Assembly: GCA_016758965.1 (NCBI GenBank)
Contig: JAEPRB010000094.1
Span: 1 to 64,000 of the forward strand
Length of the DNA: 64,000 bases
Reading direction: 5' to 3'
Source: Circinella minor
Lineage: Eukaryota; Mucoromycota; Mucoromycetes; Mucorales; Lichtheimiaceae
A model generated the notes under the pieces. The model was given only the letters and a program-made list of their open reading frames with translations, searched no databases and was not told the DNA's origin. A program made the translations under genes and the position numbers. Positions 37,370-48,975 of the stretch are shown in pieces. Positions within the stretch are counted from its first letter, which is position 1; each line of letters begins with the position of its first letter.

Positions 37370-37516
37370 GATTTATTTTGCGGCTGAATCGCCCATATTT
37401 ATATATACTTGAATGGTCGTATGACCGCCCAAAGTTCAAATTCTGATTCATAAATCAAGTGAACCTTTTCTTTGGTCTGACCAAATAAAACTACCACACA
37501 ACAATGTGTCATTAAT
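37370..37516. repeat. First copy of a 147-bp diverged direct repeat
   Basis: Aligns along its length with 37822-37966. Shared blocks include GATTTATT, CGGCTGAATCGCCC (CGGCTAAACCGCCC in the other copy), CATATTTATA, ACTTGAATGGTC, GTGAACCTT, TCTTTGGTCT and ACTACCACACAACA. Similarity is roughly four in five bases by eye. Unlike the second copy it is not followed by a tRNA gene; a diverged ATTAATGGCACGTGATGG follows instead. Contains a small palindrome GGTCGTATGACC. Confidence 0.7.
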
Positions 37517-37821
37517 GGCACGTGATGGAGATTCCCTTGTTGAAAAGTCTGTCAAAATAAAAGAAAAGAAAAAGGTAAAGGCGGATATTATATGAAGTTT
37601 GTAATTCATTTAAAACATATTTAAGAATTCCTAAATACATTTCGGATGTATATTTTTATTATATATTAGAAAATAATAGATAACTTTTAGTAATCAAATA
37701 AACGAAGTGTTAATTCTTTATGCAAAAATAAAATATATACTAAAAAATTATTATTCAGTTCTGTTTTTAAATAATTTAGAACTTCCGCCAAAAGTGAAAG
37801 TGAAAGAGGTAGAAAAGATAA

Positions 37822-37966
37822 AGATTTATTAATTGGCGGCTAAACCGCCCATATTTATACATACTTGAATGGTCACATGACTACCCAAGGATCAATTCTA
37901 ATTCACAAATCACGTGAACCTTATCTTTGGTCTAACTAAACAAAACTACCACACAACATGTCATTA
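37822..37966. repeat. Second copy of the repeat, directly upstream of tRNA-Val
   Basis: Counterpart of 37370-37516, about 450 bp downstream in the same orientation, ending 7 bp before the tRNA-Val gene. It starts with the hairpin-forming GGCGGCTAAACCGCC. It may be a duplicated tRNA upstream region, or an old element inserted in front of a Pol III gene, as many fungal retroelements do. Confidence 0.7.
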
Positions 37967-37973
37967 ACAACAA

Positions 37974-38047
37974 GATTTCTTGGTGTAGTTGGTTATCACG
38001 TCTGTCTAACACACAGACGGTCGGCGGTTCGAGTCCGCCAGAAATCA
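37974..38047 (+). tRNA. tRNA-Val (anticodon AAC), no intron
   Basis: Full cloverleaf: a 7-bp acceptor stem GATTTCT/AGAAATC, D-arm GTGTAGTTGGTTATCAC (contains box A), anticodon stem TCTGT/ACAGA with loop CTAACAC (anticodon AAC), a 5-nt variable loop, T-arm GGCGG/CCGCC with TTCGAGT loop (box B GGTTCGAGTCC) and discriminator A. CCA is not encoded, as expected for a eukaryotic nuclear tRNA. It is read as AAC, decoded after A34-to-inosine editing. Confidence 0.95.
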
Positions 38048-38083
38048 ATTGTTAATGACTCAATTACGAGTTGTTGATTACTA

Positions 38084-38112
38084 TTTTGCGTTTTTTAATT
38101 GGGGTTTTTTTT
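38084..38112 (+). terminator. Pol III termination T-tracts after tRNA-Val
   Basis: T4 at 38084-38087, T6 at 38091-38096 and T8 at 38105-38112 follow the tRNA 3' end within about 65 bp. A run of four or more T residues is the normal eukaryotic Pol III stop. Confidence 0.6.
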
Positions 38113-41100
38113 CTTTTTTATCAAATCTTTTTTTTTTTTTTTTTTATGATAATAATATTATTATTATTGTATTTTTTATTTATAATAAAACTATTTGTGT
38201 AATGTTTTTGGTAAAAAAATATACATAGCCAATAAAATAGAAATAAAGAATAATATAAAATTTTATTTAATGAGCATCAGCAACATGCTAATTTTTATAG
38301 GGCTACACTGCAGTATTTGTAAAACCTAGCAACAATAATATATTCTATATTATCTAGTCTTATCAGCTTTTTTCTTAGTATGTTTATGAATATTTTTGCT
38401 AAGAATATTAAATTAAATAATGTTACTTAGCGACAGGCCTCCTATTTGTATTAAATAACTACTTATTTAAATTATCTTAAACAACAATAATATTGTTTCA
38501 AGCAAGTGTTAGTATAATAAGTTGATCAATACAAAACAATAATGCTATCAAAAAAGCAATCGATGATGACAGTGGTCAACCAATCTACTAGTATCCAAAA
38601 TCATTTTTATAATACTGAAGCGTTCCATGTTGTGACAAAGAGCTTCATTGTATGATTTATGCTAAAAAGAATAGGATAAAGGTTATAATTAACTCAATAA
38701 ATATAAATAATGGCATATGGGAGTTCTAATCTTCAAGAATTTCAAAGAGAAGAAAAGAAATTGAAGGTGGAGAAAAAGGTGGATTTTTTTTTTTATAAAT
38801 AACTGGGTGAGGTTAAAATTTTTATTACGGCATATACATGTATGAAAATGGAACAAAGGGATCCAGCACCAAAAAAGAGAATAATACATATAATTCAAGA
38901 ACTAGATTGACAATCTACTAGCTATTATAATAAGGAATCAGAAGCCAAACAAATGTAATGTTTTTTCTTTATTTTTTTATAAATATAAACATAGAGGAAA
39001 GAGACAGATGTTTTGAGAAAAAGAGAGGACTAATCATCAGAGGGAGCTTGCAACGAGTTAATAATTTTTAATGCCGAACGAGAAACTTGTATGGGGTCAA
39101 AGTATGAGCGCCATAGGGCCAACAAAGTTCCTTGGATAAAATTAGTGTATTCAAAAAAAGCGTGTGTGGGTATCATATGGGTATTTATATTGTTTGCTTT
39201 TGTAGAAGCGGGATTCAATTAAATTATGTAAAAGTTAACTATACTATAAGAAGAATTGTAGTTGTTAGAACATGTAATAATAAAAGATAACAATAATAAT
39301 ACTGGTAATACTAATACTAATGCTCGCTAATAATATTAATATTTATTTAAAATGAAGTGAAAAAAGATGTGTAGCGGTAGGAACGTTACAATACTAATAA
39401 GAAAAGCGTAGCAACAACTTTTGTTGGCTTCCTACTTTTTTTATAAGTTATTTTTATAATGAAATATTATATAGTCAATATACTTTTTATATTTAAAGCA
39501 CCAAAAAAAAACCCCAATAAATACCTATTATTAAAAAACTATCTGCATAAACTTACTCTTAGGTAATGTACCTGCCTTCATGAGTAGCAGAAATATTTAG
39601 TGTGAAATTGCGAAAATTTCATTTCGAACAATTTTACTTTTTTTTGTAACCAAAAAAAAAAAAAAAAGCTCACGATACCATTAGATTAACACATCACTTG
39701 GCCCATAGTTATGCAACTCATCTGCCGTTTCTTTTTCAAACAAATAAGAAGAATTATTAAAGGTAGACATAGAGATGCGCATTATGTGAGAATTTTCTTA
39801 TTAAGCCCCATCATATAGTAGTAAAAATATTACTATACTGCCATAACTATGTTGAGAACTTTATCGTCTAAGAAAATCACACTTTGACAAAATGACACTT
39901 TTAAATGCTCAAAAGTGAATACAACCAATCTGTCAAAGAAGTTAACTTGTCCAACCTCGTTTCGTGTTATGCAAAAATTTACTCAGATTGGCAGTCTATT
40001 TTTATTCTATTATTCTCGTAAATAAATAACTTAATCATATGGTACTACAGTACATTAAATGCTTGTTTGTTCTTGGTATAAACAATTCTTAATCTCTTAT
40101 ACATAGAAAATCATAATCAGTATATCGCTGCAGACAGAAGTATATATATGTAAAGAGCATTTAGCGCATTTGAAAGAAAAAAATATATAAAAGTAGTAGT
40201 AAAAATGTTTTATATTGTTAATCTTCTCACACTACTGCTAACTAATATTTTTCTTTTAGCTACAAAGAAAGCAGTTTCTACTAATGTATTATCCTATTTT
40301 ACCAATTTAGATACGAAATTATGTATCACTAGTGTAAGGTGAGAAAAATAAAAGGATAAATAACGTGTTTAAAAAACTGCATTTGACAATATAACTATAC
40401 ATATTTAGTGCATGGTGATACGGAGGTAATATTTCCATGTATGTATCCTTTATTATTATCTGTCGCAATTCTATATTGATGTGACAAGTATATTAAAATA
40501 TAAAGAGCTCTACCATTGGTCTTGTTGCAGTGAAAGCAGACGAGTTAAAATAACATAGCATATCCGTCAACAATGAGATTTGGAAAGGTTCTGTTTACAA
40601 TACCAATCTATTCTTGTATTTGTCATATTATTTTAACATATTAATAGAGTATTCTAAACATAATCAACAGATTTGTTTCTTTACGAGGCTGATTTTTAGC
40701 CAAACAACTAGTTTACCTCTTTGATTTATGTTATAGTTTCTTTAACTATTATTATACATATATTAAAATGTATTTACTACTTAACGAGAGAATTTTATAT
40801 GGTACACTAAAAATGCTACCAAATAGGCTTATTTTTTATATGTGTACGATCAATGTAGAGGGGATTTTTTTTCAAACAAGACAATAAAAATAGATATAGT
40901 TACACATATTAAAAATTATAAGAGTCATTAGTATCATAACAGTGTACATTGTGTATTAGCCTGGATTTGGTTGTGTTGAACATAAATATGAAATGCAATG
41001 CGGTTGTTGAGCGTTTGTGTTGTTTCATTGTATAATCAGCATTAAAATTGTATTGAAAATAATTTCTATTTACCTCGGCTACGATTAGCATTGCGCTTCT

Positions 41101-43589
41101 GTCCAGTAATTTTTTTTAAAGAGTAAATGAACATATGTTAAATGGAATGCTCTTTCAGAGGAGAATCCCATATCTTCTTTATTTATAAGTTTAAATATAT
41201 AACAAAGTATAGTAGCATGTAAAAATATCGAGGCTGTTATAATATAATGTAAAGAACTATCATGTATCCATACATTTAGCATGTGTTTTTGTTTGTCAAG
41301 TTTCTTGATTTTGGTTCTCTTTTTTTTTTTTTTAGCAATTTGAAGCTTCTGTATCTTATCTTTTCTTTCATTTTCATTGAATATGAATTGTCACCATGCT
41401 TTCAGCTTTGAATAAATTAGTTAAAATACCTTTCTTTTTGGTTGCATAATTAGCAACTCTGAAAAGAAAAAAGTAGTTCTTATTCATGTCAACGCGTCAA
41501 AAATAGTATATGGTCTTAAGAAAGTGTCGGTACCTGAGCTAAACAAAGCATAAATATATTGATCATAGAAGTAAATACACTAAAACTAAAAGGTTGCTGA
41601 TTAGAAAGATAAATGGAACAAAGACACATAATGTTGGTAAAAGAAAAATATTTCATTTTACTACTTCATACAAACACAGGCTAAAAAAAAAGCACCTTGA
41701 ATTCTTATTTATAAGTATCATTATTACACCAAATACACTATCCTTTTATTTGAAAATTTCTATAATTATTTCTTGTATATTGAGAGACAACTTATTTCGA
41801 ATTTTATCTACAGCAAAACAAAAATGACCATATCCATAATAATTCCTTGAAAAGTATCTCCATATATTAATTAAATGGTACAATGTTTTTTCAATCTACT
41901 CCCCCTTCTTTCTACTTCCTTTTACGGTCTAAAATAAGATTGAAACTTTTTTTTTTTTAGAATGGGTATGAAAATTCAGATTAAGATAGACATCCCTTTT
42001 AACTCTATATTATTTAGTACCTAGAACGCGTTTGTTAAAGCCCACTTAAGTAAATTAAGTACATTGGTGCTTTCATGCTTGTACACGAGAGCTTAGTTGT
42101 CTATCAACCATTCAGCTACGGGTTTTTAATTTTTGAAAAAAATTCGCAACTACAAACTCTATTGCAAGATAATAAACGATATTTATTACACATGTACATG
42201 CATCATCATATGCAATGCTTAGCAGAACATAAACAAAAAAAAGGCACTTTCTCTTTTTCTCCACAACAACATTATTAAATTAACATATTTGGTTGATCCT
42301 GTGATATATACCCTAATATGGTGTGTTTATGAATCATAAAAAATAAAAATAAACATAAGCTTTAAACATCTATATTCTCAAATAGATTTGTCGATAATTC
42401 TTTTTATATTTATATTGATTATCCTAATGTACTTCTCTTTTCAAAATACATTTAGCGTACAAAAAGAAAAAAGACGAATAATGATCATTTGACGATTCTG
42501 TACATTTGTTTTATAAATCAAAGTCCCTTATTATCTTTATTTATACTCAAGGGTTAAATGGTAGCTATTGGTAGTCATAATAGTAATAATTACCGAAAAT
42601 AGAAAAAAAGGGAGCTATATTGACTGTATAGTATCAAAATTGTCAAAATTTGTGGATCATGTGTACTTTTTAAAGTCTAGATTCTTTTTTTTTCTATTAT
42701 AAAAATACTTATTATAAATGACGTTGGGGTACGACATGCAGAAATAATTACATAAAAAAAAAATCCAAAGAAAAACAAAACAAAATGATAGCTCCGTTCA
42801 ACATCAGATGTCGAATAAATGAATATGTTTATCGTGGTAGTATCTCTCAGTTTCTTGATACATGATGAAAGTTTATCATGGGAGTTCAATAACATTAACA
42901 TTTCTAAGAAGATGTATTTTTTTGTTTATCACCCAAACAACAAATAATCGCGGGGTCAAAAAAAAAGTTTTGTAAATATTTATTGAAGTGAGCGAGTGTG
43001 AAAGAAATATGAGAGAGAGAGATAGATCGATGATGGGCTTGGCACTTTTTTTTTGCGTCTGAATAAAATAAATAAATTGTGATGACCACTTGCATAATGA
43101 ATATTACTTAACGGAAAAGAGGAATACTTCAGCAAAATACTTGTTCGTTATGGGGTTTCTTTTTAACTCCTGCATACAAAAAAAAAAAACGGACTTTTTT
43201 TTTATATCCTTTATACAATTCAGGCAATAAGGTTTTTGATTGGTACTTTTTTTTTGTCATATAAACAAATGCTATTATTGTTAATAAGAATCACATATAT
43301 ATATATATATATATATATAAGAAAAGCTTTGAAAATACATACAGAAGAAAAAATAAGAAAGGAATTGGGACAGGGTAGAAAGGATTAACGTTGAATGTAT
43401 ATAATTGTTAGTAAGGAAAAAAAACAGGAAAGAAATGATGCTATATAAAGTATTATATGTACAAAAAGAAAATGAATAAACTATTGGAATGAAGAAAGAA
43501 TAAGGGGAGGACTGTTTGAAAATGATAATGTTGAGTAAAAAATGTGAGGTGAATGGATATTTATAAAATTATTTACAAGATTAATGAAA
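38113..43589. other. Gene-poor AT-rich stretch
   Basis: About 5.5 kb without a supportable intact gene. The only part with protein-like composition is the fragment at 39030-39218. Other short frames (38689-38898, 41085-41282, 41594-41827, 42075-42278, 42677-42901) lack motifs and coding-like composition. A TA microsatellite lies at about 43293-43319. Confidence 0.45.
39030..39218 (-). pseudogene. Isolated coding-like fragment
   Basis: A minus-strand frame ends with a stop at 39030 and reads FFEYTNFIQGTLLALWRSYF followed by DPIQVSRSALKIINSLQA. Its composition differs from random AT-rich frames. It has no ATG and no convincing upstream exon in the next kilobase, and the family is not recognised. 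It may be the last exon of a decayed gene. Confidence 0.25.
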
Positions 43590-44526
43590 TCATAAAGATA
43601 AATCAACGCGGTGATTTTCAACATATTCATAAACGTCTTTTTCATCGACCCAGCATTGATGCTGAATCAATTTTAAAAAAGCCCTTTCAAGCATATTAAT
43701 GTCGTCAAGTGAAAAAAGACCGCCACACATGTCACACAAGCGACGATTAGTGATTGGTCCTACATAGTATGAGTTTGCATAACCATAGTAACGTGTCCAT
43801 GAAGCACCTAGCAACTCCGGCTCAGCATGACTTATGGCATTGGAATGAGTATAAGGTGGTGCCCATTCAGTATCTTCAAGGAATTTGGATGCTAATAATA
43901 GAGCTCCTAATAACATTCGATGGCATGTATCTAATAATAAAGAATAAGTTAGTTTTTTTTTTCTTTCAAAAAAAAGTCCTTTTCACCATAATTCTTCTTT
44001 TTGATGAACAGAGACGAAATAACAGTAATTATGATAATGAAAAAACCTTACCATAGCTACCAACAGAATTTCGTGGAAGGTGTTTCTTTGCACGTTCTAA
44101 ATAAATGAGTGCGACAAGAGCGGTACGACAATTGATACCAGCTTGATATGTAATTTTTTGAATGAAATAAACTAGTTCGGGAACAGGTCGACGTGGTTGG
44201 GATTGTGTGGGGGATTGTGTGGGTGAAGCAGGCGCAGAAGAACGTCGACGTAAAGATGATGATGATCGCCGATGGAATGGGATAATATCACATAATGTAA
44301 TGGCCATAAAATCTATCGATGATGAGATACAGGGTTAGTATACTTACTATAACAAAAACAGTAATACTCGTTGTTATTTGTTTGTTGTATACTAACCAAT
44401 AAGAACAGATGGTAGTGGGCGTCGAAAACATGATTCAGAAGATGGTGAATTCGGTGCTGATGATGGTTGTTTTTGAGATGTTGTAGTTGATGATCGTTGT
44501 AACATATTATCAAGAATAATTTGCAT
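43590..44526 (-). CDS. Pcl/Pho80-type cyclin
   Basis: Three exons (44397-44526, 44052-44312, 43590-43930) with matching phases give 243 residues. After a Ser/Pro-rich N-terminus comes the cyclin box: PELVYFIQKITYQAGINCRT, ALVALIYLERAKKHLPRNSV, then CHRMLLGALLLASKFLED. This is the alpha-helix pattern of Pho80/Pcl cyclins, where an R-x(L) helix and a K-F-L-E/D motif contact the kinase. The end of the box (LFSLDDINMLERAFLKLIQH) is also present. A poorly conserved insertion (residues about 160-195, PPYTHSNAIS...) separates the two halves of the box, as in several Pcl-like proteins. Relatives pair with a Pho85-like kinase in phosphate, glycogen or polarity control. Which pathway this one serves is unknown. 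Confidence 0.75.
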
Positions 44527-45771
44527 GATGGACTTAGTTGTCAATGATATAAAATAAAAAAAATAATTAAAGAATTGAAGGGTATATAAAAAAACGAAGA
44601 GATGAGTAAAGAAGTAGTGAAAAAAGTGAGAAAAGAAAAGACGAGTGAGAAATGGAGAACAAAACGCACCCCCTATTTATATAATTCTCGTAAATATTAA
44701 ATAGAAAGAAGTCAACAACAACAACAACGAAATTCATTGTATTCCCAACATTTTCTCTTTCTGCGTTTCTTTTTGGCGATCTCTCATTTCGGACGCTACT
44801 CCGAATACTTACACAATCACAGCTATTTCTTTTTTGATAGAAATCTGTGAAACCATACATCGGTGAACTTTCATATTTATGGATTTTGTTGTTTTTGTTT
44901 TTTGTTGTCCATGTCTTTTATCGGAAGTAAAATAAATAATAAAATGACGGGGAAATCGGTTTGGATTTACAGTTACATTCACGTCTTCGTCATAAAAAAA
45001 ATGTACTCGCTTGTTTTTTTTTTCATTTGTTTTTGATGTTTATCAACCGGCATAGCCCTTTATAGTAATTCCTACTTTTATTCATATCTTTATAATATTT
45101 TTTGTTCTACGCGCTTCAAGAAGGAGTGCATTTAATGATGAACAAAAAATGCCAACCCTCACACATAATTTTCTCTCCTTTATTGTGAGCCCCTACTTCC
45201 AAAATCATTTTGCGTTACTATTGTGTACAAGTTAAAAAAGGCAGAGAAAATAGTACTATACTGTTTTATTATAAATGTATTTTTTCGCCACAGAAAGAAA
45301 TTAATTATAAATAATTTGTTTCATATGCATAACAATAATAGTTATATAAACAGCAGAGAGAAAAAATGGATTTTATAAATATATAGATACATGTATATTG
45401 ATTTGCTTGCTTATATCAAGTTTAAGCAGGAAGATAAAGTTTCTTAACTTTTTTTAAACAATGGTGGTCTGGAATCCAAACCTTTTTTAATTTAACAAAG
45501 TGACAAATCAGTGGAATACGGACAACAAAAACAAAAACTCATTATGCATATCATTCTTTATTCATTTATTTTATTTGATTCTATATGAGTTCCTTTTCGT
45601 TTTGCAACTTAATTTCGGAATTCCCGGACAAGGTTATTGCGAGTCCCTTGTTTACGCCACGTTAAATTCTTTTTTAGCATATATAAGTTTCACAAGAATT
45701 TTTCATTTCTTTTTCCTTCCCCCCCAACTAAATTAAGAACGCTTTCAAAAAAAAAAAAGATATGGTTTTTA
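44527..45771. other. Upstream region of the cyclin and 3' flank of the transporter
   Basis: Contains the cyclin promoter and leader (44527-44700 is A/G-rich on the plus strand) and then AT-rich spacer. Frames at 44567-44860 and 45500-45736 have no motif. No additional gene supported. Confidence 0.4.
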
Positions 45772-48691
45772 TTATACATATATCTTGTTATGGTTCAATT
45801 CATTGTTATTGTTGTCAATAGGTATTTTAATTCCTTCATCATCCATAATTCTAAGTCTATCTAATGCTTCTGCTGCTGTAGAAGGATGATGTAATCCAGG
45901 TCTTTCATCAATAAGTGCTCCACTAAATATTAAATGGATTTCTTCCAAAGAACGTCCCTAAATTATAAATTATTATTATTTTGATGGAAAAAAAAGAAAA
46001 AAGAAGAGTTAACTGTTTCAAGATTTCTTATTTGTTCAAGATCAATTTGTAAACTCAAAAAAGCATATTTAGGACCCTAATACTTTTTTTTTTAGGCTCC
46101 CCCACTTTTACGTGACTAAAAAAGGTTAAAAATCGTCTTTCTTTTTTCTCAACTTACTCTTGTCTCGGGGTAAAAAGTATGAACAATCCAAGCAATTAAA
46201 AGACAAAAACAACCAAAAACAACATAAGTACCCCAAGTTATATACTTGAATAAAACAGGTGCAATTTGTGAAATAGCTAGATTAAAACAATAACTCGAAG
46301 CAGTTGTCACTCCCATTGCTTTTGCACGAATTATTTGTGGATATATCTCTGCTGGATAAATCCAACCTAATGGACCCCAACTTAAAGCAAAACATGTTAT
46401 AAATAAACATAATATCACCAAGATACTATAGGTGGCAATATTATTATTAATGTAAACCGGTTCCGGTCCATTCTCAACACTATAAACAGCTAATACACCC
46501 GCAGTTGTTATCATACAGATAGCCATTATCAATGAAGCACCTGTAAGAATCCGACGCCGATCCCATTTGTCAATCTAAAATAAAAAAAAAATGATGGTAT
46601 TAGAAAAAACAAGAACCCGTGATTTTTCGTGTTATAATTGACTTTTATTTATGTTTGTATTTGTTTTCATCACGAAAAAAAAAGGTAAGAGAAATGACAT
46701 GAAAAGTGTTGATTCCCTTACAAAGAAAAAGACCGGAATAGTTGCAAGCATGTTCACCATGCCGCTCACACCGTTTCCTGATATAAAAAAGAAGGAGTTG
46801 AAAAAAATGAAAAGTCATGGGACACTTTTTATTTATTTTATTTTACTAACATACCTAGTAATTCAGAGTTGACTTCAGTAATTCCTGTTGATCGTAATGT
46901 ATGAGGTAAATAAAATCTTTTTACGAGTTGTAAGTTAGTATAATGTTATTGAAAGATATTTTATATATACAAACAAAAAACCAAGACATACAAAAGTACA
47001 TTAATACCAGTAAGTTGTGTTAACATATGCATTCCAATACCCAATATTGTCCGTCGACGGTTATTTTCAATTCCTTTTTCCAATAATGCTTTGTAGCTTT
47101 GTTTAGATGGAAATTTTTCATCAAATGAGACATCTTGTTTAATACTCGCATATTCCATTTCAACTAAATAATCACCGGTAGTAGTATTCCGAAGACTTTT
47201 TAATATTGTTAATGCTTCTGTTGTACGTTCACGATAAATTAGCCAACGCGGGCTATATATAATTATAAGTGTTTTGTACAATCGGGGCGAAATAATGATG
47301 CTTCATCAGAAATTCATGGCCGATCATGTTGTGCATAAAATGTGTGTATCACAAATAAATAAGCGAAAAAATAACAAACCTCTCGGGTAACGCGAATAAT
47401 CCAATAAATAAAAGGATTGGCGGTATTATTTGAAGTCCAATGGAGAGTCTATATAACATGATAATGGTAATATTTGTAACTCTTTTTTCTTTTTCAACTT
47501 TTAATAATAATATTTTTAAAGAACCTGTTTTTTTTTTTACCTCCATGATAACTCGGTTGAAATATGACTTGTTCCATAAGCAACCCAAAAAGCTATACAA
47601 AACCCTAAAGTGACTCCAAGTTGATAAAAGGCAATAAGCCGACCTCGATGCTCGGGCCGCGATATCTCACTCTGATCTAAATAAGAAAATTAGTTAATTT
47701 TTTGTGTTACATTTTTAAATGATACTCTCGGATCAAACAATGAAAATAATAATAATTTAGAAACTTGCATAATGGCACTAGCATACTAAAAATACTGTTA
47801 CATTGGATTTAAAAAAACGCCAAACATTTTCTATTAGTAACTTTTTTTTTTGGTGTCATCCACCTCATTATGAACCATTGTTTACCCAATAGCTGAAAAG
47901 GCAATGATACGACCAAGTAAGAGTGTTCCAAATGAAGTTGCAGTGATTTGTACTAATGATCCGATAAATTGTATAGAGGTTGCCACAAAAAAATAATTTC
48001 TTCGACCTATGCGGTCAGCAGTGGGTCCCGAAAGCTTAAAGTGATATCAAGGTTTGTACTCTTTTTGTTAGCTATCGATCATGCTTCCCAACTTTATATT
48101 ATTTTAGGAAAATATAGATGCATATGTATTCCCTTAATGATCCGGTTTTGCAAATCATTAAGGGAAAAAAAAAGCCAACAAAGAAATATAAAATATTAAG
48201 CTTACGATTGAACCAAATGCGGCTGCAGCAAGTGGAATCGAAACGATAATTGCACTGTTAGGTGATTCAGTAACCGAAAAGGTATGTTGAAAATCTACCA
48301 TAATTAAACACCCAGAAAGTGTCCCACTGTCATATCTTTTTTTTTTTTTTTTGGTTATTTATACAGAATAGTATGTATTATCCCTCACTTTCAAAATAGA
48401 TAGATTACCCGTACTAAAAAAAAGATTCGAGTAATAGTAAGGGTGTTGAATGTTACAAAGAGAGTAAAAATAATCAAATGAAGAAAAAAAAAAGGTTATA
48501 TAGGTAGTTGTCATGAGTTATAGATCATTGTTTACCATGAAACCGCCAAGTGATACAAATCTATGCTGATTATAAATAAATTCTTAGTAACAACAACAAA
48601 ATGTATAAAATATTTATTGTTACCCGCAAATAATATAAAGTCTATTGCTGGCAGATAAAGGTAAATATTCGCAAATCCGTCGATGTCCCAT
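45772..48691 (-). CDS. MFS sugar transporter (hexose-type), 13 exons with microexons
   Basis: Exons in order: 48624-48691, 48536-48560, 48409-48413, 48206-48335, 47886-48034, 47769-47785, 47541-47676, 47380-47448, 46992-47252, 46855-46916, 46722-46777, 46158-46574, 45772-45957. The reading phase is kept at all twelve junctions, giving 526 residues. Signature motifs of the sugar porter family appear across junctions: GGFMYGYDSGTLSG (loop 1), SGPTADRIGRRNYF (D-R-x-G-R-R), VPLYQSEISRPEHRGRL, LPESPRWLIYRE (P-E-S-P-R-x-L), LTQLTGINVLLFY, and the terminal FYPETRGRSLEEIHLIF. Twelve membrane helices are expected and the tail is short and cytoplasmic. Exon 3 is 5 nt and exon 6 is 17 nt; the latter ends at a GC donor. 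Likely a plasma-membrane monosaccharide importer; the exact sugar is unknown. Confidence 0.88.
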
Positions 48692-48975
48692 TATATAAAA
48701 TATTCAAACAGAAAAAAGAAAGATAATTCGAGAAAAAAAGAGAATCATTTTGTTTTATTCAATTCAATAAAAAAACATTAAAAAAAAGAGGGTTATGTGC
48801 CGTAATTGAAGCCGATGGGAGATAATAGGTGACATTGAAAAAGAAGATGAATGGTCAAAATTACAATTAAAAAAGTCGACGGATAAAAAAAATGTTGATA
48901 ATAATGGTGCGATTGATAATGATGAGGGAAAAGAGAAATAAAAGAAAAAAGAAAGATTTATTTCATATACTTTGT

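Noticed and set aside
46651..46872. 73-residue plus-strand frame
   Set aside because: Antisense of transporter exons 10-11 and their introns; lysine-rich from poly-A runs.
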